From assembly GCA_046047755.1 (NCBI GenBank), contig JBJOHK010000052.1, positions 1 through 5,911 on the forward strand: DNA of 5,911 bases. Reading direction: 5' to 3'. This stretch comes from JALRLA01 sp046047755 (lineage in GTDB: Bacteria; Bacteroidota; Bacteroidia; NS11-12g; UBA955). The translations under genes and the position numbers were made by a program. Positions 1 to 5,911 of this stretch are shown piece after piece (position 1 is the stretch's first letter; each line of letters opens with the position of its first letter). Under the pieces are notes generated by a model. The model ran no database searches. It was given only the letters and a program-made list of their open reading frames with translations, and was not told where the DNA came from.

Positions 1-1064
1 TACAGACTTTCGCCATGCTCGCGAATGGACTCAATCAAAAAGCGTTCCACGCCAGCAAAAATCAAATAGACGGAAAACAATTGACCCGCAGCTTTGACTC
101 TCGGACGAATCAGGTACCAGATGATGGCGAACAAAGACAGAGCCATTAAGGCCTCATACAAAGGAGTCGGCCAAACAGGATCTATCAATTGATAGCAATA
201 GCGGCCTTGGCAATCAGCTATGCGTTCCATGCCTGGCAAGGGGTAATCGCGACCCAAAACATTGTGCGGGTATCGGTAAGCCCATAACCAATCGGGCAAA
301 CCTGGATTGGGTTTAAGGTTCGCCACACCCCAGTCACCATCACCAGAGAAATGGCAACCGAAGCGACCCACACCATAGGCCAACATCATGGCTGGGCCCC
401 CTGCATCCAGCACATAGCGCCAGTTCAATCCTTTGCGGCTCGAGTAGACCAAAACGGCCGCGGCACCCCCAATAAGGCCTCCGTAAAAGGTCCATCCGCC
501 GGAGGTAAACAAGTCAACTACGAGGGTATCCAACCGAAAGGTTTCCAGGTTTTCCAATAGATGAAAAACTTTGGCGCCCAAAAAGCCGAAAAGCAAGGCA
601 GAGGTAGTCAGGGCCCCCATGTGGTAGGAAGCGTCTTCCTGGGAAATGCTTTCAACCGGCTTCGGCAATCGCTGTTTTTTATCTTCTCGGTAACGCCAGG
701 CCAAAAATGCGGTCGCGCAAACCAGACCCCACATAAGGCTACCCTCAGCCGTGGCCAGGTGTTCTTGAGGAACGAAGCCCTCGCCAGACTGAGTCATGAC
801 CCAAAGCACCTTATAGCCAAACAGGAAAGCAAACAACCCATTTAAGGCGTAGTCAGAAGCGGGATAGGGTTTGCCAGAAACGGTTTTAACCGCGACCGTG
901 GGCATCTGTCCCAATTCAGTGCGACGCTTGAATTCTGAGGCCATGACAGCGAAAGCAGCCCCAATGGCCAACGCCACAAAAAAGCCAAAAGTATTGACCA
1001 TTTCTAGAGCGTGAATATTCAAGCCTAAAAGGTCTTTCAATGCATGGTATAGGGTCGGAAACAC
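1..1064 (-). CDS. lgt: Prolipoprotein diacylglyceryl transferase (Lgt family), 3' end beyond window
   Basis: This inner-membrane enzyme moves diacylglycerol from phosphatidylglycerol to the lipobox cysteine of prolipoproteins, the first step of lipoprotein maturation. The frame is open from 1109 to the left edge; 354 codons are visible from the chosen start and the C-terminus is cut off. Family marks, numbered from that start, are FYGG at 193-196, the signature GRFGCHFSGDGDWG at 233-246, PTPLYE at 299-304 and ERFLIE at 340-345, with hydrophobic segments near 25-42, 73-90, 150-167, 195-208 and 305-319. I chose GTG at 1064 because it gives the usual N-terminus FPTLYHALKDLLG; the first in-frame ATG (residue 22) would remove it. 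The gene follows mtaB by 45 bases. Compared with E. coli Lgt (recalled), His103 aligns with Tyr194, Asn146 with Cys237 and Glu151 with Asp242, while Arg143, Arg239 and Glu243 appear kept (Arg234, Arg341, Glu345). It belongs to the longer Bacteroidota branch of the family. Family assignment is firm; the exact start is less so. Confidence 0.92.
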   Translation of the reverse strand, partial: MFPTLYHALKDLLGLNIHALEMVNTFGFFVALAIGAAFAVMASEFKRRTELGQMPTVAVKTVSGKPYPASDYALNGLFAFLFGYKVLWVMTQSGEGFVPQEHLATAEGSLMWGLVCATAFLAWRYREDKKQRLPKPVESISQEDASYHMGALTTSALLFGFLGAKVFHLLENLETFRLDTLVVDLFTSGGWTFYGGLIGGAAAVLVYSSRKGLNWRYVLDAGGPAMMLAYGVGRFGCHFSGDGDWGVANLKPNPGLPDWLWAYRYPHNVLGRDYPLPGMERIADCQGRYCYQLIDPVWPTPLYEALMALSLFAIIWYLIRPRVKAAGQLFSVYLIFAGVERFLIESIREHGESL

Positions 1065-1109
1065 GCTGCAAATTACAACCCGGTGCACGGGCCACAAAAC
1101 CCAAAAGGC

Positions 1110-2402
1110 TTAATTTAGAATCAAGCCTGAGGCGTTTGTTTCAGCATCGAGCCTCTCGAGCTGAACGGGCACAACTGTATTCACCAACAAGGGGTCATAA
1201 GCCGCTTGAACTTTGACATAATTCTCTGTAAAACCCTGCATGATGCCTTTTCTGTCTTCGGTTTCAAATAACACATTCAAGGTCTTCCCCAACTGAGACT
1301 CGGCAAATTGACGGCGCTTTTTTTCGCTCAAACTGCGCAGCTGAGTCACCCGGTCTTGCCTAACTCCCAAGGGAACCCGGCCGGCCATCTTTCTCGCCGT
1401 GGTATTGGGGCGCTCGCTGTAAGGAAACACATGAAAATAGGACACATCCAGATCGTGCACAAAATCGAACGTGTCTTGAAAATATTCGTCGGTCTCTCCT
1501 GGAAAGCCCACAATGATATCCACCCCAATGCAGGCTTGGGGCATGAGTTCTTTGATCAACGCCACCCTGGATGCGTACACATTTCGCAAGTATTTGCGGC
1601 GCATGCGCTTCAAAATCTCATCGTTTCCACTCTGTAGCGGGATGTGAAAATGGGGCACAAACTTTTGGCTACTGGCTACAAACCGAATGATGTCATCGCT
1701 CAACAGATTGGGCTCTATGCTGGATATGCGAAATCGCTCGATGCCTTCGATTTTGTCCAATTCTTGAACCAACTCATAAAAGGTCTGACCATGACCCACG
1801 CCAAAATCACCCAGATTTACCCCGGTCAACACGACTTCTTTGGCTCCAGAAGCAGCGGCCTCTTCTACCCTCTTAACGGTTTCAGAAATATCGGCGCTTC
1901 GGCTGCGGCCTCGAGCCAAGGGAATGGTGCAGAAGGTGCAGAAATAATCACATCCGTCCTGAACCTTGAGAAAACTGCGTGTGCGATCGCCTTCTGAAAA
2001 ACCGGGCACGAATTCTCGTGTCTCTTTGATGGGCTGGTTATAGGTGCGGGCCTTTTCTTCCTTGCTCAAACTGTGCAAATGGTCGAGCAATTGAAATTTT
2101 TCGGCTGCTCCCAAAACCAAATCCACACCCGGTATCTCGGCAATTTCTTGGGGCTTGAGTTGGGCGTAGCAACCTACTACAACTATGTACGCTTCAGGGT
2201 TGTAGCGAAGGGCTTCGGCCACCACCTTTTTGCATTTGCGGTCGGCGTGATCCGTGACGCTGCAGGTATTGATCACGTACAAATCGGCCGAATCTTGAAA
2301 TTCTTTGCGCTCAAATCCCTTCTCTGCCAACTGCTTGGCCATGGTAGAACTCTCTGAAAAATTGAGTTTGCAACCGAGGGTGTAAAAAGCGACGCTGGGC
2401 AT
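1110..2402 (-). CDS. mtaB: tRNA t6A37 C2-methylthiotransferase MtaB
   Basis: MtaB is a cytoplasmic radical SAM enzyme that adds a methylthio group to C2 of N6-threonylcarbamoyladenosine at position 37 of ANN-decoding tRNAs, giving ms2t6A. The 430-residue protein has the three parts of the methylthiotransferase family. The N-terminal UPF0004 domain carries auxiliary-cluster cysteines Cys11, Cys47 and Cys78. The radical SAM core carries GCDYFCTFC, with cluster ligands Cys151, Cys155 and Cys158. A C-terminal TRAM-like RNA-binding stretch covers about 372-430. The start TLGCKLNFSES, the phrase VINTCSVT and the later KRMRRKY and HVFPYS fit MtaB (B. subtilis YqeV type) rather than MiaB or RimO. Length is slightly under the roughly 450 residues of YqeV. 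ATG at 2402 is the natural start, placed just before the conserved TLGCK. The gene lies 33 bases after the barrel gene and 45 before lgt, without a visible terminator, so it is probably co-transcribed with both. Confidence 0.96.
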   Translation of the reverse strand: MPSVAFYTLGCKLNFSESSTMAKQLAEKGFERKEFQDSADLYVINTCSVTDHADRKCKKVVAEALRYNPEAYIVVVGCYAQLKPQEIAEIPGVDLVLGAAEKFQLLDHLHSLSKEEKARTYNQPIKETREFVPGFSEGDRTRSFLKVQDGCDYFCTFCTIPLARGRSRSADISETVKRVEEAAASGAKEVVLTGVNLGDFGVGHGQTFYELVQELDKIEGIERFRISSIEPNLLSDDIIRFVASSQKFVPHFHIPLQSGNDEILKRMRRKYLRNVYASRVALIKELMPQACIGVDIIVGFPGETDEYFQDTFDFVHDLDVSYFHVFPYSERPNTTARKMAGRVPLGVRQDRVTQLRSLSEKKRRQFAESQLGKTLNVLFETEDRKGIMQGFTENYVKVQAAYDPLLVNTVVPVQLERLDAETNASGLILN

Positions 2403-2435
2403 AGTTTGTCCGGGCTGGAAGTTTCAGCGGCAAAG

Positions 2436-3137
2436 TTAAAACAGCAAGCCGAACTGCAAGGCCCAGGTTGAAATGCGTTTCCCTGTTCCTGTGATGGGCG
2501 CCAAACCTTCCAAGGCGAAGTTGTCGTTCAGGTCGGTTACTCCCAAATTTAGGGCCCATTGGACACCGGTGGCATTGCCCCGTGATTGATAACCCAAGTG
2601 CAGCGAATTTTCCAGCGGATGAAGAGGCAAGTTTTCCCAGCGGTCTAAAAACACATCGGCTTGAGCGGGAATGCGGTTGGGCCCCTTAAAAATGACCGAT
2701 CGAAAATTAAAGGATGCCACTACCCCCAGTTGCAAGCAGCGGTACTGGTCTTTCTTTTGGGGCTTGAGCCTGATATTCATCAGAATCGGCGCATCCAAGC
2801 TGAGCAGTGAAATGCGGGTATAAGCCGAATTGATAACCGTATCGGTGGGCCGGGCGTTGGCAAAGTTGCTGCCGCGCAGACGCAGGTCCAAGCCCAATTG
2901 CGGGTCCCATTTGCGTTTGAGAGTAGCATCGCCGTGCCAGAAAAAACCGGTTTGGTAGCCGAGCAAAGGCCTGGGGTTTCGCAGCTCCCCTCCATACATG
3001 CTATTGAACCCTATGCCCATCTTAAGACCAAAATTTTGGCGTTGTTCCCACTCACGGTCGACACTGGCATCTTGGGCGAGCCCGAGGCGGCAGCCGAGGG
3101 CGCTCCAAATGACCAATATGACTAGACGTGGGTTCAT
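2436..3137 (-). CDS. Small outer-membrane beta-barrel protein, PorT-like, function unknown
   Basis: The 233-residue protein begins with a signal peptide: Arg4, then a hydrophobic core LVILVIWSALG, with likely cleavage after Ala21 (GLAQ|D). The mature part alternates polar and hydrophobic residues in strand-like runs, such as PQLGLDLRLRGSNF, YTRISLLSLDAPILMNIRL and LQLGVVASFNFRSVIF. It ends in ALQFGLLF, with a terminal phenylalanine as is typical of proteins inserted by BamA. This resembles the PorT-like small barrel proteins widespread in Bacteroidota, but I cannot tie it to a named member, and family membership rests on pattern rather than clear motifs. The lipobox-like SALGC at 12-16 has Ala at -3 and Leu at -2, a poor match. 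ATG at 3137 sits one base past the hscA stop (TAA C ATG), so translation is probably coupled to hscA. An A-rich stretch including AAGGAAAAAAA lies upstream inside the end of hscA. A role in envelope biogenesis or small-molecule passage would be a guess. Confidence 0.68.
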   Translation of the reverse strand: MNPRLVILVIWSALGCRLGLAQDASVDREWEQRQNFGLKMGIGFNSMYGGELRNPRPLLGYQTGFFWHGDATLKRKWDPQLGLDLRLRGSNFANARPTDTVINSAYTRISLLSLDAPILMNIRLKPQKKDQYRCLQLGVVASFNFRSVIFKGPNRIPAQADVFLDRWENLPLHPLENSLHLGYQSRGNATGVQWALNLGVTDLNDNFALEGLAPITGTGKRISTWALQFGLLF

Positions 3138-3138
3138 G

Positions 3139-4977
3139 TTACAATTTTTTTCCTTTCAAGGCCTCGGAAACCGCAATGTCCATGATGCGTTCGGCAAATG
3201 GCTTCGTCACCTCGTTCAACGCTTCAATCGAAGCGAGCAAACGGTTGCGATCTCCCTGGGTCAATAGACCCTGTAATTCATCGCATCGTTGCCGCGTGAT
3301 TTGAATTTCTTCAGTAGACAAATGCTGAGCGTGCTTATCCAAGAATCGCTGGGTGGCATATAGTATTTGCTGCGCTTCGTTCTGAGCTTCTGTCAACATG
3401 CGCTCTTCCAAATCGCTTTTCGCGTTTTGCATACTCTCCAATAGACGCTGTTCCACTTCAGAATCGGTCAAGCCATATTGGGGTTTAACTTCTATGCTTT
3501 GTTCCATGCCACTCCTCAATTCTTTAGCGCTCACTTGAAGAAGACCATTGGCATCGATGGCGAAACTGATCTGAATTTTAGGCAAACCGGCTGGCATGGC
3601 GGGTATTCCCGACAAAACGAATTCGCCCAGTTTTCGATTGTGCAAAACCGATTCGCGCTCCCCTTGAAAAACGGCAATTTTTAGGTTTACCTGGCCATCG
3701 ACCGAAGTGGTGTACTCACGGGCCAAACGGGTTGGAATTTTACTGTTTCGTGGTATGATGACATCCATCAAATTTCCAGCCGTTTCAATCCCTAACGACA
3801 AGGGAGTTACATCCAGAAGCAATACATCGGTTCTATTCCCGGCGAGCACATCAGCCTCGATAGCTGCGCCTAAGGCCACGACCTCATCAGGGTTGACTTC
3901 ACTGTTGACACGACAGTGATCAAATCGCTGAGCCAATCGGCGGGCAATTTCTGGGAAACGTGTACTTCCGCCTACCAAAACGACTTCATCGATATCGGTT
4001 TCAACCAAATTGCATAATGCCAAGGCCTTATCAACCGATTTCCAGGTGGTTTGCATCCAGGGTTCGGCCAACTGGCACAACTTTACATAATCCAACCGCA
4101 AGGTGACATCAGCATTGAAGGCGACCGTGTAGCAACCTTGTGGGTCTTGACTCAATTGCGTTTTAGCGTGTTCTGCTATGTGCTGCAAGCGCATGCTATT
4201 TTCCATACCCTGCAAGGAGTGCTCTTCCATCCACCACTGAGCAATTCTAAGATCCAAATCATCGCCGCCTAATGCGGTATCTCCATGAGTCGCTAACACT
4301 TCAAATACCCCATCTTCCAAATGGAGAATGCTCACATCGAAAGTGCCACCACCCAAGTCGTAAACCAAAACGGTGCGCGAATCGGCCCCAATATTTAGTC
4401 CATAAGCCAAACTAGCCGCAGTAGGTTCATTGACAATTCGCAACACTTCAAGGCCTGCCAATTTACCAGCATCGCGCGTAGCTTGGCGCTGGGAATCATT
4501 AAAATAGGCCGGCACGGTTATCACCGCTTTGCTTAGCGATTGACCCAAAGCCCCCTCCGCTTTCCGCTTAAGTTCTTTTAGAATCAAAGATGATAAATGA
4601 ATGGGGTCGTAATAACGACCGTCTACCTCCACTTGAACCATGGCCTCGTCACGGGTCTCAACCAATCGGTAACCCCAGTGCCCTTCCACATCTTTAGCAC
4701 TCTTACCCAACAATCGTTTCACACTTCTCACACAGCGCTCAGGTTGGTTTTCGAGTGCTTCCCAGGCCCTTTTACCCACAACTGGCTCAGCCTGGTTTTC
4801 AGGGAAAAATAACACAGAGGGGGTCAATCGGCCTTCGCTTGATTCGAGAATTTGGGGATCTCGTTCTCCCGATGGAACCCAAGCCACCAAACTGTTGGTT
4901 GTTCCCAAATCGATGCCCAAGACGGGTTCCGACTGCGACAACGACCCTTGCTTGATGTTGATGCTTATTTTGGCCAT
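3139..4977 (-). CDS. hscA: Fe-S cluster assembly Hsp70 chaperone HscA
   Basis: HscA is the specialised cytoplasmic Hsp70 that, with co-chaperone HscB, uses ATP to help release Fe-S clusters from the scaffold IscU. The 612-residue protein (E. coli HscA is 616) shows the full Hsp70 layout: phosphate-1 loop GIDLGTTNS at 21-29, VPAYFNDSQRQAT at 155-167, NEPTAA at 183-188, DLGGGTFD at 207-214, GGSTR at 336-340 and linker LLLDVTPLSLG at 386-396, followed by a substrate-binding domain and helical lid. HscA rather than DnaK is indicated by FEVLATHGDTALGGDD, VKPQYGLTDSE in the substrate-binding region, the length and the absence of a DnaK-type acidic C-terminal tail (it ends in GKKL). I chose ATG at 4977 because it gives MAKISINIKQG before the ATPase domain. 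An upstream GTG at 5010 would add 11 residues but would put the promoter box inside the coding sequence. It is the first gene of the probable operon. No hscB, iscU or iscS lies nearby in the window. Confidence 0.96.
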   Translation of the reverse strand: MAKISINIKQGSLSQSEPVLGIDLGTTNSLVAWVPSGERDPQILESSEGRLTPSVLFFPENQAEPVVGKRAWEALENQPERCVRSVKRLLGKSAKDVEGHWGYRLVETRDEAMVQVEVDGRYYDPIHLSSLILKELKRKAEGALGQSLSKAVITVPAYFNDSQRQATRDAGKLAGLEVLRIVNEPTAASLAYGLNIGADSRTVLVYDLGGGTFDVSILHLEDGVFEVLATHGDTALGGDDLDLRIAQWWMEEHSLQGMENSMRLQHIAEHAKTQLSQDPQGCYTVAFNADVTLRLDYVKLCQLAEPWMQTTWKSVDKALALCNLVETDIDEVVLVGGSTRFPEIARRLAQRFDHCRVNSEVNPDEVVALGAAIEADVLAGNRTDVLLLDVTPLSLGIETAGNLMDVIIPRNSKIPTRLAREYTTSVDGQVNLKIAVFQGERESVLHNRKLGEFVLSGIPAMPAGLPKIQISFAIDANGLLQVSAKELRSGMEQSIEVKPQYGLTDSEVEQRLLESMQNAKSDLEERMLTEAQNEAQQILYATQRFLDKHAQHLSTEEIQITRQRCDELQGLLTQGDRNRLLASIEALNEVTKPFAERIMDIAVSEALKGKKL

Positions 4978-4981
4978 GACG

Positions 4982-4989
4982 CAAAGGTA
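4982..4989 (-). promoter_or_regulatory. Bacteroidota -7 promoter box TACCTTTG for hscA operon
   Basis: Read on the minus strand, TACCTTTG matches the Bacteroidota -7 consensus TAnnTTTG exactly and is followed by GCGTC and the ATG of hscA at 4977; four bases separate box and start. Transcription would begin at or next to the ATG, giving a nearly leaderless message. No TTG at the expected -33 distance is visible, which is the weak point of the call. Confidence 0.62.
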
Positions 4990-5088
4990 CTCCAGGCAAT
5001 TGGAACCCACGAATACGAAGACCGACAGCCCACCGGGCGTTTGACAAATTTATGACGAGCCAAAAATGAGCCCAACTGCGGCCTCGAG

Positions 5089-5096
5089 TACCTTTG
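5089..5096 (+). promoter_or_regulatory. Bacteroidota -7 promoter box TACCTTTG for the HmuY-like gene
   Basis: TACCTTTG matches TAnnTTTG exactly and lies seven bases before the ATG at 5104, so the transcript would have almost no leader. It is the same octamer as in front of hscA on the other strand. As there, no clear -33 TTG stands at the usual distance; the nearest upstream TTTG (5040-5043) is about 45 bases away, too far. Confidence 0.62.
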
Positions 5097-5103
5097 TAGG
5101 GCC

Positions 5104-5911
5104 ATGAAACGCTCGCGTCTTGACCTTTCCAAGCTGTTTTTTTTCTTGACCCTAACAACCATTCATTCAATGGCTTATGGCCAATCTGTCATCGATAGTG
5201 TTTCATTAGGTTCTAATTATTCAACCGAAGTTTTCTATTCGTTGAGCATGGGAGAAACCCAATCCAGTGAAATTACTGAATGGGATTTGGCTCACACGAC
5301 CGTATCAAGAGACAATTGCCTTCGATTGAATCATGCAAAAGGATGGGAGCTTCGTCAATATCCGAAAGGGAGCACGGCCGATTGGGCAACCATGGATACC
5401 AGCGATTGGAAATCATGGCCCATCTATTTCAACTCACCAGACAACCACTTGCTAGGGGCCTTCAATCGCACCAAAAACAGTAAAAATGTTTGGGATTTCT
5501 CTTGGGGCGTCTATAACCCCAATAGCCATGAGGTAGTCGGTGATTCTCTATTTCTGCTGATTAAAGACGGTCAACCCTTTTTGAAATTTTGGCCAGTTGT
5601 TCAAAAAATCAACGGTGATTTAATCTTTGAAACCCAAGCCTTGGACGGCAGCTCGGCTAATCGAGACACGCTATTGCAGAGCATAGCTGGAAAACGCCAT
5701 CACAAATACCTATCGTTTGCTCAAGGCCAATTCAATGTAGAACCCCTGAAAGATCAATGGGATTTGCGATTCACTCAATACGCCGAACCGCAATGGGATG
5801 CCACCCATTCGGCTTGGAACCCAAACATTGTCGTGGGTGTACAATCCTCTCCTAACTTGAGGGTGAAGCCGATCGAGAACCACACTTGGCAGTGGGCTCT
5901 TGATTCTTTTT
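5104..5911 (+). CDS. Secreted HmuY-like protein, 3' end beyond window
   Basis: The frame is open from ATG at 5104 to the right edge (269 codons). A signal peptide is clear: KRSRLDLSK, a hydrophobic core LFFFLTLTTI, then MAYGQ with likely cleavage near Gly26-Gln27. The mature part resembles HmuY-like domains found in many Bacteroidota secreted proteins. VFYSLSMGE (43-51) leads to EWDLAHTT (59-66), then RLNHAKGWELRQYPKG (74-89), FSWGVYN (132-138), VVGDSLFLLIKDG (144-156) and a second block, YLSFAQGQFNVEP (202-214) and QWDLRFTQY (218-226). P. gingivalis HmuY is a haem-binding lipoprotein; this protein has no lipobox, and proteins of this build often end in a type IX secretion sorting domain, which would lie outside the window. 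Haem binding is not shown, since I cannot map the two ligand histidines. Tryptophan is frequent (13 in 269). The gene diverges from hscA and has its own promoter box. Confidence 0.75.
   Translation, partial: MKRSRLDLSKLFFFLTLTTIHSMAYGQSVIDSVSLGSNYSTEVFYSLSMGETQSSEITEWDLAHTTVSRDNCLRLNHAKGWELRQYPKGSTADWATMDTSDWKSWPIYFNSPDNHLLGAFNRTKNSKNVWDFSWGVYNPNSHEVVGDSLFLLIKDGQPFLKFWPVVQKINGDLIFETQALDGSSANRDTLLQSIAGKRHHKYLSFAQGQFNVEPLKDQWDLRFTQYAEPQWDATHSAWNPNIVVGVQSSPNLRVKPIENHTWQWALDSF

Larger units (their letters stand above)
4982..5096. repeat. 16-bp inverted repeat (15/16) with arms at both ends of the intergenic region
   Basis: The left arm is 4982-4997 and the right arm 5081-5096, with 83 bases between them. 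Read outward, the left arm is GCCTGGAGTACCTTTG and the right arm GCCTCGAGTACCTTTG, differing at a single base. The outer eight bases of each arm are the -7 promoter boxes. The eight inner bases (GCCTSGAG) are not part of the known -7 consensus, so the match goes beyond what two promoters need to share. The arms could bind a common regulator or be leftovers of a duplication; the sequence cannot decide. Confidence 0.8.
4978..5103. other. Divergent intergenic region between hscA and the HmuY-like gene
   Basis: This 126-base non-coding gap separates two genes that point away from each other. It holds one TAnnTTTG-type promoter box for each direction, each part of a 16-bp inverted repeat near the two ends of the gap. 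Between them is AT-richer sequence with TTTGACAAA at 5040-5048. I found no convincing -33 TTG element at the usual spacing for either box, no terminator hairpin and no riboswitch-like structure. Confidence 0.85.

Noticed and set aside
351..845. Two adjacent open frames on the plus strand opposite lgt (351-560 and 561-845).
   Set aside because: They lie antisense to a clear Lgt reading frame, show no motif or signal, and their composition looks like a reverse-frame shadow.
1062..1097. TTG at 1097 or GTG at 1088 as the start of lgt.
   Set aside because: Both are in frame but add residues not expected before the family's FPTLYHALKDLLG start; GTG at 1064 fits better, though this is not proven.
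916..1104. A 62-residue minus-strand frame beginning at TTG 1104.
   Set aside because: It overlaps the N-terminal half of lgt in another frame; the lgt frame gives the recognisable FPTLYHALKDLLG and membrane segments.
1308..2357. Three open frames on the plus strand opposite mtaB (1308-1637, 1644-1997, 2073-2357).
   Set aside because: All are antisense to the strongly conserved mtaB sequence and have no family resemblance.
3075..3137. Lipobox-like SALGC in the barrel protein, suggesting a lipoprotein.
   Set aside because: Ala at -3 and Leu at -2 are a poor lipobox, a good signal peptidase I site (GLAQ|D) follows, and the rest looks like a beta-barrel.
3138..3151. A7 tract just before the hscA stop as a programmed frameshift site fusing HscA to the barrel protein.
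   Set aside because: The tract encodes the ordinary GKKL ending; a fusion would bury a signal peptide inside the protein, and the barrel gene has its own ATG one base after the stop.
4978..5010. Upstream GTG at 5010 as the start of hscA.
   Set aside because: The extra 11 residues do not fit HscA N-termini, and the TACCTTTG box lies between this GTG and the ATG at 4977.
5040..5048. TTTGACAAA as a -33 element or central operator for the divergent promoters.
   Set aside because: It is about 45 bases from the right-hand -7 box and even farther from the left one, well beyond -33 spacing, and a 9-base odd palindrome in AT-rich sequence is weak evidence for an operator.
4799..5170. A 123-residue minus-strand frame across the intergenic region and the ends of both neighbours.
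   Set aside because: It crosses both promoter boxes, overlaps hscA in another frame and the divergent gene antisense, and has no recognisable content.

Overview
The window looks like an ordinary chromosomal segment of a member of the Bacteroidota, most likely a Flavobacteriales- or Cytophagales-type lineage. Three things point there: TAnnTTTG-type promoter boxes sitting a few bases before start codons, a small beta-barrel outer-membrane protein of the PorT-like kind, and a secreted HmuY-like protein of a form common in type IX secretion bacteria. The base composition is fairly balanced and gives no sign of recent transfer. I see no RNA gene, insertion sequence, phage gene, CRISPR array or tandem repeat.

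Layout. Positions 1-4977 hold four genes on the minus strand, read right to left: hscA (Fe-S cluster assembly Hsp70), a 233-residue outer-membrane barrel protein, mtaB (tRNA methylthiotransferase, itself an Fe-S radical SAM enzyme) and lgt (prolipoprotein diacylglyceryl transferase, 3' end outside the window). The gaps are 1, 33 and 45 bases, with no visible terminator between genes, so a single operon is likely. Positions 4978-5103 form a divergent intergenic region. From 5104 to the right edge runs the start of a secreted HmuY-like protein on the plus strand, its C-terminal part outside the window.

How the parts relate. The operon mixes Fe-S chaperoning, an Fe-S-dependent tRNA modification enzyme and envelope functions (a barrel protein and lipoprotein lipidation). 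The HscA-MtaB link is biochemically plausible but is inference. The co-chaperone HscB and scaffold IscU are not in view.

No new multi-gene system is evident. The most notable points are: a near-perfect 16-bp inverted repeat (15/16) that places an identical TACCTTTG box 4 and 7 bases in front of the two divergent genes; substitutions at several positions in Lgt that matter in the E. coli enzyme; and an uncharacterised barrel gene that starts one base after hscA stops.
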